Positions 8,982 to 16,636 of a stretch of 32,133 nucleotides of DNA are shown one piece after another (within the stretch, counting starts at the first letter, position 1; each line of letters begins with the position of its first letter). Both the position numbers and the translations under genes were made by a program. The stretch spans positions 1 through 32,133 of the forward strand of contig JAGCVD010000038.1 in the NCBI GenBank assembly GCA_017962545.1. Reading direction: 5' to 3'. Source of the stretch: Bacteroidales bacterium. GTDB taxonomy: Bacteria > Bacteroidota > Bacteroidia > Bacteroidales > P3. The notes under the pieces were generated by a model. That model saw nothing but the letters and a program-made list of their open reading frames with translations. It was not told where the DNA came from and ran no database searches.

Positions 8982-9868
8982 TTCTTTTTTATATGTGCCA
9001 TTTGCCAGGCATTGAATATGTTTTGATATACGCTGTAGAAGGCGAGGAAGACTGCCGCTAGTGGGTTGAGGAAGGTGTTGGCCATCCAGATGCCGAAGGC
9101 TGTGTTTTTCTGTCCCAGCAGCTGACCGCCGCCGATGCGGTTGCCGTAGCGGCGGCCTATAAGCCGTCCGGTGCTGAACTGCACCACGCAGAACAGCAGA
9201 GACAATCCAGCCAACCAGGCGATGTTGTTCCAATTGCCCCGTCCGTGCAGGAAGATGAAGTCGATGGTCTGTCCGAGGGTGAAGAGCAGGGCGCAGGCCC
9301 AGAGGTAGAAGCCCATGATGTTGAGTTGCCGCACGACGGCGTTGACCTTGGGCAGCCATAGTTGCAGCGCAAGGGCGATGAGGAAGGGCAGGGCGAGGGT
9401 GGAGCCTATCTTGGTGAACATCAGCAGGAAACTCTGCCATAGGCTCATCTCGGGGTGGTGGCCGATGAGGGTGAAGACGACAGGCGCCACGAGGGCTACC
9501 ATCAGATTGCCGACGATGGTGTAGGTGGTGACGGTGGCACGGTTGGCGCCGAGGAGGCACGAGATGACGGCGACAGAGGAGGCTACGGGGCAGAGCACGC
9601 CGATGAGCACACCTTCGGCGATGGTGTTGTTGCCGCCGAGGAGTTTTATCAGCAGGTAGCTGCCTATGCTCACCACTATCTGGAAGAGCATCAGCCAGAT
9701 GTCGAGAGGGCTGAATTTTAGGCGGCGCAGGTCGACGGCCGAGAAGGTGAGCAGCAGGATGGTGAAGATAATGTAGGGCACCAGGAAGGAGAACATGGCG
9801 CACCAACGGTGCAGCAGCAGTCCAAGCACGATGGCAACGGGGAGTACGTAGGGACGGAGGCGTTGCAT
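8978..9868 (-). CDS. Bile acid:sodium symporter (SBF/BASS) family transporter
   Basis: The 296-residue polytopic membrane protein has about nine hydrophobic segments. Family-typical features are the early LLTFSAVDLRRLKF cytoplasmic segment, GVLIGVLCPVASSVAVIS with its small-residue crossover helix, and the late GQKNTAFGIWMA segment. Members import organic acids with Na+. In gut Bacteroidales the natural substrate is usually not bile acid and cannot be assigned here. It starts 10 nt after the purine nucleoside phosphorylase gene and overlaps the HAD gene by 4 nt. Confidence 0.8.
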   Translation of the reverse strand: MQRLRPYVLPVAIVLGLLLHRWCAMFSFLVPYIIFTILLLTFSAVDLRRLKFSPLDIWLMLFQIVVSIGSYLLIKLLGGNNTIAEGVLIGVLCPVASSVAVISCLLGANRATVTTYTIVGNLMVALVAPVVFTLIGHHPEMSLWQSFLLMFTKIGSTLALPFLIALALQLWLPKVNAVVRQLNIMGFYLWACALLFTLGQTIDFIFLHGRGNWNNIAWLAGLSLLFCVVQFSTGRLIGRRYGNRIGGGQLLGQKNTAFGIWMANTFLNPLAAVFLAFYSVYQNIFNAWQMAHIKKK

Positions 9869-9873
9869 TAATG

Positions 9874-9901
9874 ATGAGTTATGAGTGATGAGTGATGAGT
9901 C
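9874..9901 (-). repeat. Heptamer tandem repeat over the 3' end of the purine nucleoside phosphorylase gene
   Basis: Four 7-nt units on the plus strand, ATGAGTT, ATGAGTG, ATGAGTG and ATGAGTC. On the minus strand they encode the last residues (ITHHS) and the stop codon of the phosphorylase. Confidence 0.8.
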
Positions 9902-10709
9902 GGGTGAAGAGGGCTGTCATGCGGTCGGCGGCACGGTCGGCCTGCAGCACGACGTCGTTCTCGTCGTTGACGGCACCATTCTTCAAGTCGGCCGACTGGT
10001 TGGTGATGACACTCATGCCGAAGACTTTGATGCCGCAATGACGTGCGACGATGACTTCGGGCACTGTCGACATTCCACAGGCGTCGCCCCCGAGGGTGCG
10101 GTACATGCGGTATTCGGCCAGTGTCTCGTAGGTGGGGCCCGTGCCGGCTACATAGACACCGTGTTGCAGCGTGAGTCCAAGTTCGGCGGCTATCCTGTCG
10201 GCCTCTTGGCGCAGACGGGGGCTGTAGACCTCGGTCATGTCGGGGAAGCGTGGGCCGAAGTCGTCAAAGTTGGGTCCTATCAACGGGTTGGGCATGAGGT
10301 TGATGTGGTCGGTTATGACCATCAGGTCGCCGACATGGTAATCGGGGTTGCATGCGCCGGCGGCGTTGCTGACGAGCAGCGTGTCGACCCCCAGCAGCGA
10401 GAAGACGCGGACGGGGTAGGTGACCTCCTGCATGGTGTAGCCTTCGTAGTAGTGGAACCGTCCCTGCATAGCGATGACACCGCTGCCGCCCAGCATTCCG
10501 ATGATGAGGTTGCCTTTGTGGCCTACGGCTGTGGAGGTTTTGAAGTGGGGTATCTCGCGGTAGGGTATCGTCAGCGGTTCTTCGATGCGGTCGGCCAGTT
10601 TGCCGAGTCCGCTGCCCAACACAACAGCCACCCGGGCTGTCTGTTTGCCGGCTTGGGCGATGCGTTGCTTCAGGTATTCCGCTGTCTCTCTATATATATT
10701 ATTTTCCAT
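9879..10709 (-). CDS. Purine nucleoside phosphorylase (trimeric, PNP family 2)
   Basis: The 276-residue cytoplasmic enzyme phosphorolyses inosine/guanosine and deoxy forms to base plus (deoxy)ribose-1-phosphate. Signatures include the phosphate-binding loop VVLGSGLG, GRFHYYEGY, SNAAGACNP, GTGPTYET, then GMSTVPE and the base-contacting VITNQSAD. Length matches the trimeric family (about 270-290). Its start overlaps the end of the bifunctional nuclease-like gene by 11 nt. The extreme C-terminus and stop fall in a heptamer repeat, so the tail may not be ancestral. Confidence 0.92.
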   Translation of the reverse strand: MENNIYRETAEYLKQRIAQAGKQTARVAVVLGSGLGKLADRIEEPLTIPYREIPHFKTSTAVGHKGNLIIGMLGGSGVIAMQGRFHYYEGYTMQEVTYPVRVFSLLGVDTLLVSNAAGACNPDYHVGDLMVITDHINLMPNPLIGPNFDDFGPRFPDMTEVYSPRLRQEADRIAAELGLTLQHGVYVAGTGPTYETLAEYRMYRTLGGDACGMSTVPEVIVARHCGIKVFGMSVITNQSADLKNGAVNDENDVVLQADRAADRMTALFTRLITHHS

Positions 10710-11244
10710 TTTTCATTTTTTCGATTTCCATCTGTATCTCTGCGGCGCGCTCGTAGTCTTCGTTTTCCTCGCAGCGTCGCAGTTCTTCCTCGAGATCTTC
10801 CAGGCTGTCTTCTTTTTCCGTCGGATGGTCGTTTTTCACCCTTACGCCAGTCTCCTCTATCACCCGCTCGTCGGCATAGACGGGGGCACCGGTGAGCAGG
10901 GCCAGGGTGACGGCGTCGGTGGTGCGGCTGTCGAGACAGTGCTCGTTGAATCCGTCGGAGACATACAGGGTGGCATAGAAGATTCCTTCCACGACTTTGT
11001 CTATTGTCACTTTCTTGAGAGACAGTCCGTATGTGTTCATCATCTGAACCATCAATTGATGTGTGAGCGGGCGGCGTATTTTGTTGCACTCCTCCGGATT
11101 TTGGGCCAACAGGATGCTTTGTGCCTCGCCGGGGCCGATTATGATGGGTATCTGTCGGCTCTCCAAGGGTTCGTGGAGCATCAGCAGATAGCTTCCGCTC
11201 TGTGACATACCGCTCTGTATGGTGACGGGGTAGACCTGTTTCAT
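10699..11244 (-). CDS. Bifunctional nuclease (BFN/DUF151) domain protein with C-terminal UVR motif
   Basis: The 181-residue protein has an N-terminal BFN/DUF151 domain (about 1-130; PIIIGPGEAQSI, DSRTTDAVTLALLTGAPVY). A C-terminal UvrB/UvrC-type helical hairpin follows (LEEELRRCEENEDYERAAE), joined by an acidic linker. Family members have been reported to have nuclease activity, but the physiological role in bacteria is unsettled. It sits between rdgB and the phosphorylase gene and overlaps the latter by 11 nt, so it belongs to a nucleotide-related stretch of the operon. Confidence 0.85.
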   Translation of the reverse strand: MKQVYPVTIQSGMSQSGSYLLMLHEPLESRQIPIIIGPGEAQSILLAQNPEECNKIRRPLTHQLMVQMMNTYGLSLKKVTIDKVVEGIFYATLYVSDGFNEHCLDSRTTDAVTLALLTGAPVYADERVIEETGVRVKNDHPTEKEDSLEDLEEELRRCEENEDYERAAEIQMEIEKMKNGK

Positions 11245-11303
11245 GGTTGGGTTTACTGGTTCTACGGGTTGAGCTCGCTTTGCTCGCTGAAGGTTAAAGT
11301 GGG

Positions 11304-11891
11304 TTATAGTGTTTTGTTTTTCAGGTAGTCTGTCAGTTTGGCGACAGCGAGGCCGCGGTGGCTGATGCTGTTCTTGACAGCCAAAGGCATCTCAGCGAAA
11401 CTGACGGCGAAGCGGTCGGGCATGAAGACGGGGTCGTAGCCAAATCCCTCGCCGTTGCTGTGTCGCTCGGTCAATATTTGGCCATCTACCCGGCCTTCAA
11501 AATATTTTGGTATACCTCCTTCGATGAGGCACATAACTGTGCGGAAGCAGGCGCGGCGGTTTTCTTTGCCATTGAGGGTGGCAAGCAGTTTGTCAATATT
11601 GTCGTCAAAAGAACAATGCTCGCCGGCATAACGGGCGGAATAGACTCCAGGGGCGCCGTCGAGGGCATCCACCTCCAGTCCGGTGTCGTCGGCAAAACAG
11701 TCGGTATGAGTCCTCTCCCATACCCACTGGGCTTTCTGCAGGGCATTGCCTTGCAGGGTGTCGGCGGTCTCGGGTATTTCTCCTTGCAGCCCCGCTTCGG
11801 CTAGTGTGGCAATCTCAACGGTTCCATTCAGTGCTGCACGCACTTCTTCAACCTTGTGCTTGTTGTTGGTCGCAAATATCAAACGTTTCAT
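11304..11891 (-). CDS. rdgB: RdgB/HAM1 non-canonical purine NTP pyrophosphatase
   Basis: With ATG at 11891 the product has 195 residues and begins with the family signature FATNNKHK. FADDTGLEVDALDGAPGVYSAR is split over the substrate pocket and metal site, and GEGFGYDPVF and the C-terminal NSISHRGLA complete the family. It hydrolyses ITP/XTP and deoxy analogues to monophosphates, removing them from nucleotide pools. It overlaps the terC stop by ATGA. Residues upstream of 11891 in the same frame are a shadow of terC. Confidence 0.93.
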   Translation of the reverse strand: MKRLIFATNNKHKVEEVRAALNGTVEIATLAEAGLQGEIPETADTLQGNALQKAQWVWERTHTDCFADDTGLEVDALDGAPGVYSARYAGEHCSFDDNIDKLLATLNGKENRRACFRTVMCLIEGGIPKYFEGRVDGQILTERHSNGEGFGYDPVFMPDRFAVSFAEMPLAVKNSISHRGLAVAKLTDYLKNKTL

Positions 11892-12871
11892 TTTGCGGTT
11901 TTCTTTATCAGGATGGATAATAACACACTGACTACCAGTATGCCGAGTATGACCAACAGTGATACCAACGTGTCGATGTGCCAGTGGAATAATTCGCCGC
12001 CAATCATCTTCAGACCGATGAAGCACAGCAGCGCTCCGAGGCCGTAGTGCAGCAGCCAAAAGCGGTCGGCGATGTCGCTTAAGAGGAAGAAGAGACTGCG
12101 TAAACCCATGATGGCAAATATGTTGGAGGTGTATACGATGACGGGGTCAGTGGTAACGGAGAATACTGCCGGAATGCTGTCGACGGCAAAGATAATGTCC
12201 GAGAATTCGATGACAAGCAATACGATGAACAACGGCGTCAGCAGCACTTTGCCCATGTCGTTCTTGTGGAAGAAATCGTGACCATAACTTTCTTTGCTGA
12301 CGGGGAAGTGCTTTGATGCGAAGCGCACCACAGGGTGGTTGGCCGTGTCAATCTGTTCGTCGCTCTGTGGACGGAACATCTTTATTCCGCTGTAGATGAG
12401 TATCACCCCGAAGACTGCCAGTAGCCATGAGAACTTGGTGACAAGGGCTCCCAGGGCGAAGATGAAGATGAATCTTAGCACGATGGCGCCGAAGATGCCC
12501 CAAAAAAGCACACGGTGGTAATACTCCCGTTTGACGCCGAAGCTGACGAATATCATTATCATCACGAAGATGTTGTCGATGGAGAGGCTCTCCTCGAGGA
12601 AGTAGCCCGCCAGGAACTGTTCGGCTGTCTCATGGCGGTAGGAGTTCAGTTCTGCCAGTGTGGCGAAGTCGTCAACCGAACGGCCATGTACCCACTCGGC
12701 GTGGAAGTAGAGCATCACGGCAAATCCCATTGCCAGCGCTACCCACATGGCCGTCTGCAGAGCCGCCTCCTTGACGGTCACCACATGGTCTTTTTTGTGG
12801 AACACGGTCAGGTCGAGCGTGAGCATTACCACGACGAAGACCATGAAGATGATGAAGAAAAGATTGTTCAT
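11888..12871 (-). CDS. TerC/Alx-family integral membrane protein
   Basis: The 327-residue polytopic membrane protein has about nine segments. It shows the acidic intramembrane motifs of the family, LEESLSIDNIFV in the third segment and EFSDIIFAVDSIPA in a later one. TerC/Alx proteins are linked to Mn2+ or other metal export and to tellurite or pH responses in other bacteria; here no other tellurite genes occur. It is the first gene of the nine-gene minus-strand run and is separated by only 51 nt from the divergent chrA gene. Confidence 0.88.
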   Translation of the reverse strand: MNNLFFIIFMVFVVVMLTLDLTVFHKKDHVVTVKEAALQTAMWVALAMGFAVMLYFHAEWVHGRSVDDFATLAELNSYRHETAEQFLAGYFLEESLSIDNIFVMIMIFVSFGVKREYYHRVLFWGIFGAIVLRFIFIFALGALVTKFSWLLAVFGVILIYSGIKMFRPQSDEQIDTANHPVVRFASKHFPVSKESYGHDFFHKNDMGKVLLTPLFIVLLVIEFSDIIFAVDSIPAVFSVTTDPVIVYTSNIFAIMGLRSLFFLLSDIADRFWLLHYGLGALLCFIGLKMIGGELFHWHIDTLVSLLVILGILVVSVLLSILIKKTAK

Positions 12872-12922
12872 CGGTACAATAATATTGTTTTTCGTCAGTT
12901 ATAATTTTATATAACGCAATCG

Positions 12923-13465
12923 ATGGTTAAATATTGTGACATTTTTTGGAGTTTTTTCAAGGTGGGTACTTTTACCGTCGGAGGGGGCTATGCCATGATA
13001 CCGTTGATGCAGCGTGAATTGGTCGACAGGCATCACTGGATGAGCGAGGAGGAATTCCTTGACGAGGTGGCTCTCTCTCAGTCCATGCCTGGTGTTTTTG
13101 CCGTCAATATGGCGACCATGACAGGCTATCGTCTAAGGAAAGGGTGGGGGGCCGCCGCCGCCATTGTTGGCAACGTCCTTATGCCTATTGTCTTCATACT
13201 TCTGTTGGCCTTCTTCTTCCGTGCCTTCCGTACCAATATTTATGTCGAGCGCATATTCATGGGGTTGCGTCCCGCCGTGGTGGCTCTCATTGCGGCGCCA
13301 GTGTTCACCTTGGCCAAGAGTGCCCATGTTACATGGGGTAATGTCTGGATTCCAGTCGTTAGCGCCTTGCTTATCTGGCTCTTCGGTGTCAATCCAGTCC
13401 TTGTGGTCCTCGCAGCCGCCCTCGGTGGTCTGCTCTATGGAAAACTAAAAACTCATAACTCATAA
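12923..13465 (+). CDS. Chromate-transport (CHR) family short-chain protein, first of a pair
   Basis: This 180-residue membrane protein contains one CHR domain: FFKVGTFTVGGGYAMIPLM near the N-terminus, ALSQSMPGVFAVNMAT next, then four or five hydrophobic segments. Short CHR proteins usually work as heterodimeric pairs encoded side by side, as here. The transported anion is not necessarily chromate in anaerobes. The last residues (KLKTHNS) are encoded by a heptamer tandem repeat that runs to the start of the second gene. Confidence 0.88.
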   Translation: MVKYCDIFWSFFKVGTFTVGGGYAMIPLMQRELVDRHHWMSEEEFLDEVALSQSMPGVFAVNMATMTGYRLRKGWGAAAAIVGNVLMPIVFILLLAFFFRAFRTNIYVERIFMGLRPAVVALIAAPVFTLAKSAHVTWGNVWIPVVSALLIWLFGVNPVLVVLAAALGGLLYGKLKTHNS

Positions 13466-13478
13466 CTCTTAACTAACA
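13444..13478 (+). repeat. Heptamer tandem repeat at the chrA-chrA junction
   Basis: Five 7-nt units, ACTAAAA, ACTCATA, ACTCATA, ACTCTTA and ACTAACA. The tract supplies the C-terminus and stop of the first gene and ends on the first base of the second gene's ATG. The central unit is the reverse complement of the TATGAGT seen at 9874-9901. Confidence 0.8.
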
Positions 13479-14050
13479 TGATCTTCTTCCAGCTTTTCTA
13501 CACGTTCCTGATGATTGGCGCCTTCACCTTTGGGGGTGGTTACTCTATGGTGGCGCTTATCCAGGGCGAAGTGGTCACGCACCACGGCTGGATGACCGCT
13601 GCCGAGTTCACCGACCTGCTGGCCGTCAGCCAGGCCACTCCTGGACCTGTGGGTATCAATACCGCCACCTATGCCGGCTACACGGCAGTCATCAACGCAG
13701 GCTATCCCCAATGGGCTGCCATCGGTGGCTCGCTGCTGGCTTCGCTGGCTGTCATCATCGTCCCCGTGGCGCTGATGATGCTTGTCGGCGCCTGGCTGAT
13801 GCGTCATAAAGAACATCCCACCGTGGCCTCTGTCATGCGTGTTCTCCGCCTCGCTGTCGTCGGTCTTATCGCTGCCGCCGCCCTGCAACTGGGGAGTTCG
13901 GAGTTGTCGACTGCCGACGGTATCTTTCCGAAGGTGGTCTCGGCCCTTATTTTCGCTATTGTATTCTTCCTTTCCTGGCGAAAAAAAGCCAGCCCGATAG
14001 CCCTTATTCTGGCTTCGGGTGTCATTGGACTCATCGTGTATTCATTTTAA
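13478..14050 (+). CDS. Chromate-transport (CHR) family short-chain protein, second of a pair
   Basis: The 190-residue membrane protein is a second CHR domain: FLMIGAFTFGGGYSMVALI, LAVSQATPGPVGINTATYAG with the conserved proline-glycine core, and four or five hydrophobic segments. It follows the first CHR gene after 12 nt. A two-unit GGAGTTC/GGAGTTG heptamer (13893-13906) encodes part of a loop (LGSSEL), the same unit seen in aroC and murL. The two genes are too well preserved to be a broken long-chain ChrA, though a fission cannot be excluded. Confidence 0.88.
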   Translation: MIFFQLFYTFLMIGAFTFGGGYSMVALIQGEVVTHHGWMTAAEFTDLLAVSQATPGPVGINTATYAGYTAVINAGYPQWAAIGGSLLASLAVIIVPVALMMLVGAWLMRHKEHPTVASVMRVLRLAVVGLIAAAALQLGSSELSTADGIFPKVVSALIFAIVFFLSWRKKASPIALILASGVIGLIVYSF

Positions 14051-14133
14051 CGGCCTTTTTTCTTTTCTACGCGTACAATATTATTACATTGTCTGCGTTA
14101 TGGGATAAAATATAAACAAATAATAGTCAAGTT

Positions 14134-15366
14134 ATGAAGAGTATAGCTATACTTACTGGCGGCGGTCCCGCCCCCGGAATGAACACTGTGGTGGCCTCGG
14201 TGGCCAAGACTTTCCTGCGCGACGGCTATCGCGTCATCGGCCTGCATGGTGGCTACAGCGCCCTGTTTACCGACAAGCCCCGTATGCAGGACCTCGACTT
14301 TCTTACTGCCGACGAGATTTTCAACAAGGGTGGCAGTATCCTCAAGATGAGCCGCTTCAAACCCACTCCCGAGGATTTCGAACAGCGTTTCAACCTGAAG
14401 CTCTTCACCGAAAACGAGATTAAGTTGCTTGTCACTGTGGGTGGCGACGACACGGCTTCCACAGCCAACCGTATTGCCAAGTTCTTGGCAGACAAGCACT
14501 ATCCCATAGCCAATATCCATGTTCCCAAGACCATCGACAACGACCTGCCGCTGCCCAATAGCAGCCCTACTTTTGGCTACAATAGCGCTAAAGCGCAGGG
14601 CTGTGTGTTGGCCACCGCCGTGATGGAGGATGCCCGCACCAGCGAGAACTGGTTCGTGGTCTCCGCCATGGGCCGTTCGGCTGGTCACCTGGCCCTCGGC
14701 ATCGCCGGTGCCTGCCACTACCCGATGGTCATCATTCCCGAGTTCTTCAACAAGAGCGAGATTACCGTCGACAAGATTATCAACATGGTTGTCTCCTGCA
14801 TCGTCAAGCGCAAGCTGATGGGCATCAACTACGGCGCCGCCATGATTTCGGAGGGTGTGTTCCACTCGCTGAGCGACGAGGAAATCAAGAATAGCGGTAT
14901 TCATTTCAGCTATGACGAACACGGTCATCCAGAACTGGGCAAAGTCAGCAAGGCGCATATCTTCAATGACCTGTTGGAGCGCAAGGTGAAGGAGCTCGGC
15001 CTCAAGGTGAAGAGCCGTCCCGTGGAGGTTGGCTACGAGATTCGTTGCCATACACCAATCGCCTTCGACTTGACGTATTGCTCACTGATGGGTATGGGCG
15101 TGCATACGCTCTACAACCAGGGCTGCACGGGATGTATGGTGTATGTGGATCATCAGGGTGCCGTGTCTCCGTTGTATCTGAAGGATTTGCAAGACCCCGC
15201 CACGGGCAAGATTCCGCCGCGTTTGGTCAATGTCAACTCCAACAAGGTGCAGAGTTACGTGAACGACATCATGGACTACATCACCCCCGCCGACTACGAG
15301 GCAGCCAAGAAATACCTGCCCAACCCCGAGGAGTATGACTTCAAGAAGATTCTTAACTGGAATTAA
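14134..15366 (+). CDS. Pyrophosphate-dependent-type 6-phosphofructokinase
   Basis: The 410-residue cytoplasmic enzyme phosphorylates fructose-6-phosphate in glycolysis. The N-terminus has the nucleotide/PPi loop ILTGGGPAPGMN. GGDDT replaces the GGDG(T/S) of ATP enzymes, and the catalytic loop reads PKTIDNDLP rather than PGTIDND. Both substitutions are the established discriminators for PPi use, making the reaction reversible. MGRSAGHLAL is the substrate-binding segment. No consensus promoter was found in the short gap after chrA. The downstream EnvC-like gene begins inside its 3' end. Confidence 0.88.
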   Translation: MKSIAILTGGGPAPGMNTVVASVAKTFLRDGYRVIGLHGGYSALFTDKPRMQDLDFLTADEIFNKGGSILKMSRFKPTPEDFEQRFNLKLFTENEIKLLVTVGGDDTASTANRIAKFLADKHYPIANIHVPKTIDNDLPLPNSSPTFGYNSAKAQGCVLATAVMEDARTSENWFVVSAMGRSAGHLALGIAGACHYPMVIIPEFFNKSEITVDKIINMVVSCIVKRKLMGINYGAAMISEGVFHSLSDEEIKNSGIHFSYDEHGHPELGKVSKAHIFNDLLERKVKELGLKVKSRPVEVGYEIRCHTPIAFDLTYCSLMGMGVHTLYNQGCTGCMVYVDHQGAVSPLYLKDLQDPATGKIPPRLVNVNSNKVQSYVNDIMDYITPADYEAAKKYLPNPEEYDFKKILNWN

Positions 15367-16636
15367 TGTAGTTCAGCTAGTTCAGGGAGTTCAAGTAGTT
15401 CAAGACATATGTACTGGCTGGTGCAATCGTCTTGTGCTCCTTGCACTCCTTGTAATCCTTGTAATCCCCAATGCGGCTTTGGCGCAGAGCAAGCAGCAGC
15501 TGGAGAAAGACAAGGCTCAGGTGGAGCAGGAACTCCGCCAGTTGAACAACGACCTGGCAAAGGCGAGGAAGAAGAGCAAGAGTGGCCAGAAGGAGCTGAA
15601 CCTGCTGGAACAGAAAATACAGCAGCGAACACGCCTTATCAACAATATCAATGGCCAGATTAACATGCTTGACATACAGATGCATGTCACGCGGGATAGT
15701 ATTGTCTTGATGCGCAGCCAGATTGACAGCCTTAAGCAGGAGTATGCCAAGGTAGTGCGGGTGCTCTACGGTGAGCGCGGCAACCTCGACAAGGTGGTGC
15801 TGCTGCTCGACACCAAGAGTTACAACTACGCATACCTCCGCACCAAGTATTTCCGCGATTACAGCCGCTACCGCCGCCGTCAGGCCGCTTTCATCCGACA
15901 GAAGGAGGATGAACTGAACGAGGTCGGTATCGCTCTGGCGCGTCAGCAGCAGGAAGCCACGTCGCTCCTGGCGCAGGAACGGCGTCAGAAGGAACAGTTG
16001 GCACAAGAACGTAAAGAACGTCAGCAGAACCTCAAGCAGAGCAAGCAGCAGGAAAAACAACTCCAGCAGCAGATTGACAAGAAAGAGAAGCAGAAACGCC
16101 AGCTGCAGCAGCAGATACAGAAGATTATAAACGAGGAGATAGCCAAAGCCAACAAGGAGAAGAAAGCCGCCGCCGGTGCCGGCGCCGGCAAGAGCAGCTC
16201 GGCGTCGACAGCATCGACCGCTGACGTGGCGTTGAGCAACGACTTCGCTTCCAACAAAGGCAAGCTCCCGTGGCCGGTGTTCTACACCAAGGTGGTGCGC
16301 GAATACGGCCGCTACACCCATTCCAGCGGTGGACAGAATATGAACAACGGCATCGACCTCCAGTGCAAGAGCGGCACCTCGGTGCAGGCAGTCTTCGGCG
16401 GCACAGTAAGCCGCGTGTTTACCTGTCCCAACGGCACCCGTGGCATCATCATCCGTCATGGCGACTATATGACAGTCTATGCTAATATGGGCACGGTGAC
16501 AGTAAAAGAGGGCGCCAAAGTAAACACCAAACAGAACTTGGGTACTGTCTACACCAATGAGGACGGCTCCGCCGACTTTAGCTTCCAACTGTGGAAGGGG
16601 ACTTCGTCGCAAAATCCGCGCACATGGCTGAGATGA
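15335..16636 (+). CDS. EnvC-like murein hydrolase activator (coiled coil plus degenerate LytM/M23 domain)
   Basis: The 433-residue product starts at the only in-frame ATG before the hydrophobic core (15335), overlapping the phosphofructokinase gene by 32 nt. A long 32-residue n-region precedes a signal peptide ending NAALAQ at residue 51. Residues about 52-275 form a coiled coil rich in Gln, Lys and Arg, followed by an Ala/Gly/Ser linker and a LytM domain (about 305-433). Zn-ligand positions are lost: NNGIDLQ replaces HxGxD, YANM replaces YxHL, and FSFQLW replaces HFE. It is therefore predicted to be a non-catalytic activator of amidases at division. Both the n-region and the hydrophobic core are encoded by 9-nt tandem repeats. 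Confidence 0.88.
   Translation: MTSRRFLTGINVVQLVQGVQVVQDICTGWCNRLVLLALLVILVIPNAALAQSKQQLEKDKAQVEQELRQLNNDLAKARKKSKSGQKELNLLEQKIQQRTRLINNINGQINMLDIQMHVTRDSIVLMRSQIDSLKQEYAKVVRVLYGERGNLDKVVLLLDTKSYNYAYLRTKYFRDYSRYRRRQAAFIRQKEDELNEVGIALARQQQEATSLLAQERRQKEQLAQERKERQQNLKQSKQQEKQLQQQIDKKEKQKRQLQQQIQKIINEEIAKANKEKKAAAGAGAGKSSSASTASTADVALSNDFASNKGKLPWPVFYTKVVREYGRYTHSSGGQNMNNGIDLQCKSGTSVQAVFGGTVSRVFTCPNGTRGIIIRHGDYMTVYANMGTVTVKEGAKVNTKQNLGTVYTNEDGSADFSFQLWKGTSSQNPRTWLR
15368..15403 (+). repeat. Nonamer tandem repeat in the EnvC-like n-region
   Basis: Four 9-nt units, GTAGTTCAG, CTAGTTCAG, GGAGTTCAA and GTAGTTCAA, begin just after the phosphofructokinase stop. They encode residues 12-23 (VVQLVQGVQVVQ) of the EnvC-like protein. 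Confidence 0.85.
15431..15466 (+). repeat. Nonamer tandem repeat forming the EnvC-like signal-peptide core
   Basis: Four 9-nt units, CTTGTGCTC, CTTGCACTC, CTTGTAATC and CTTGTAATC, encode residues 33-44 (LVLLALLVILVI), the entire hydrophobic core of the signal peptide. Confidence 0.85.

Noticed and set aside
8982-9806. N-terminal extension of the HAD phosphatase frame to 9806
   Set aside because: The extension is Arg/His/Pro-rich and lies entirely opposite the reading of the SBF transporter in another frame; the ATG at 8981 precedes the HAD motif I directly and overlaps the upstream stop.
12923-14050. A frameshifted single long-chain chrA gene
   Set aside because: Both halves have intact starts, complete CHR domains and a clean stop; adjacent short CHR genes are a recognised arrangement.
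14051-14133. Consensus promoter ahead of the phosphofructokinase gene
   Set aside because: The gap is AT-rich, but no TAnnTTTG with a correctly spaced TTG was found.
15377-16612. Minus-strand 411-codon frame opposite the EnvC-like gene, Leu-rich
   Set aside because: The apparent hydrophobicity comes from reading Gln/Lys coiled-coil codons backwards; the plus-strand gene has a signal peptide and LytM domain.
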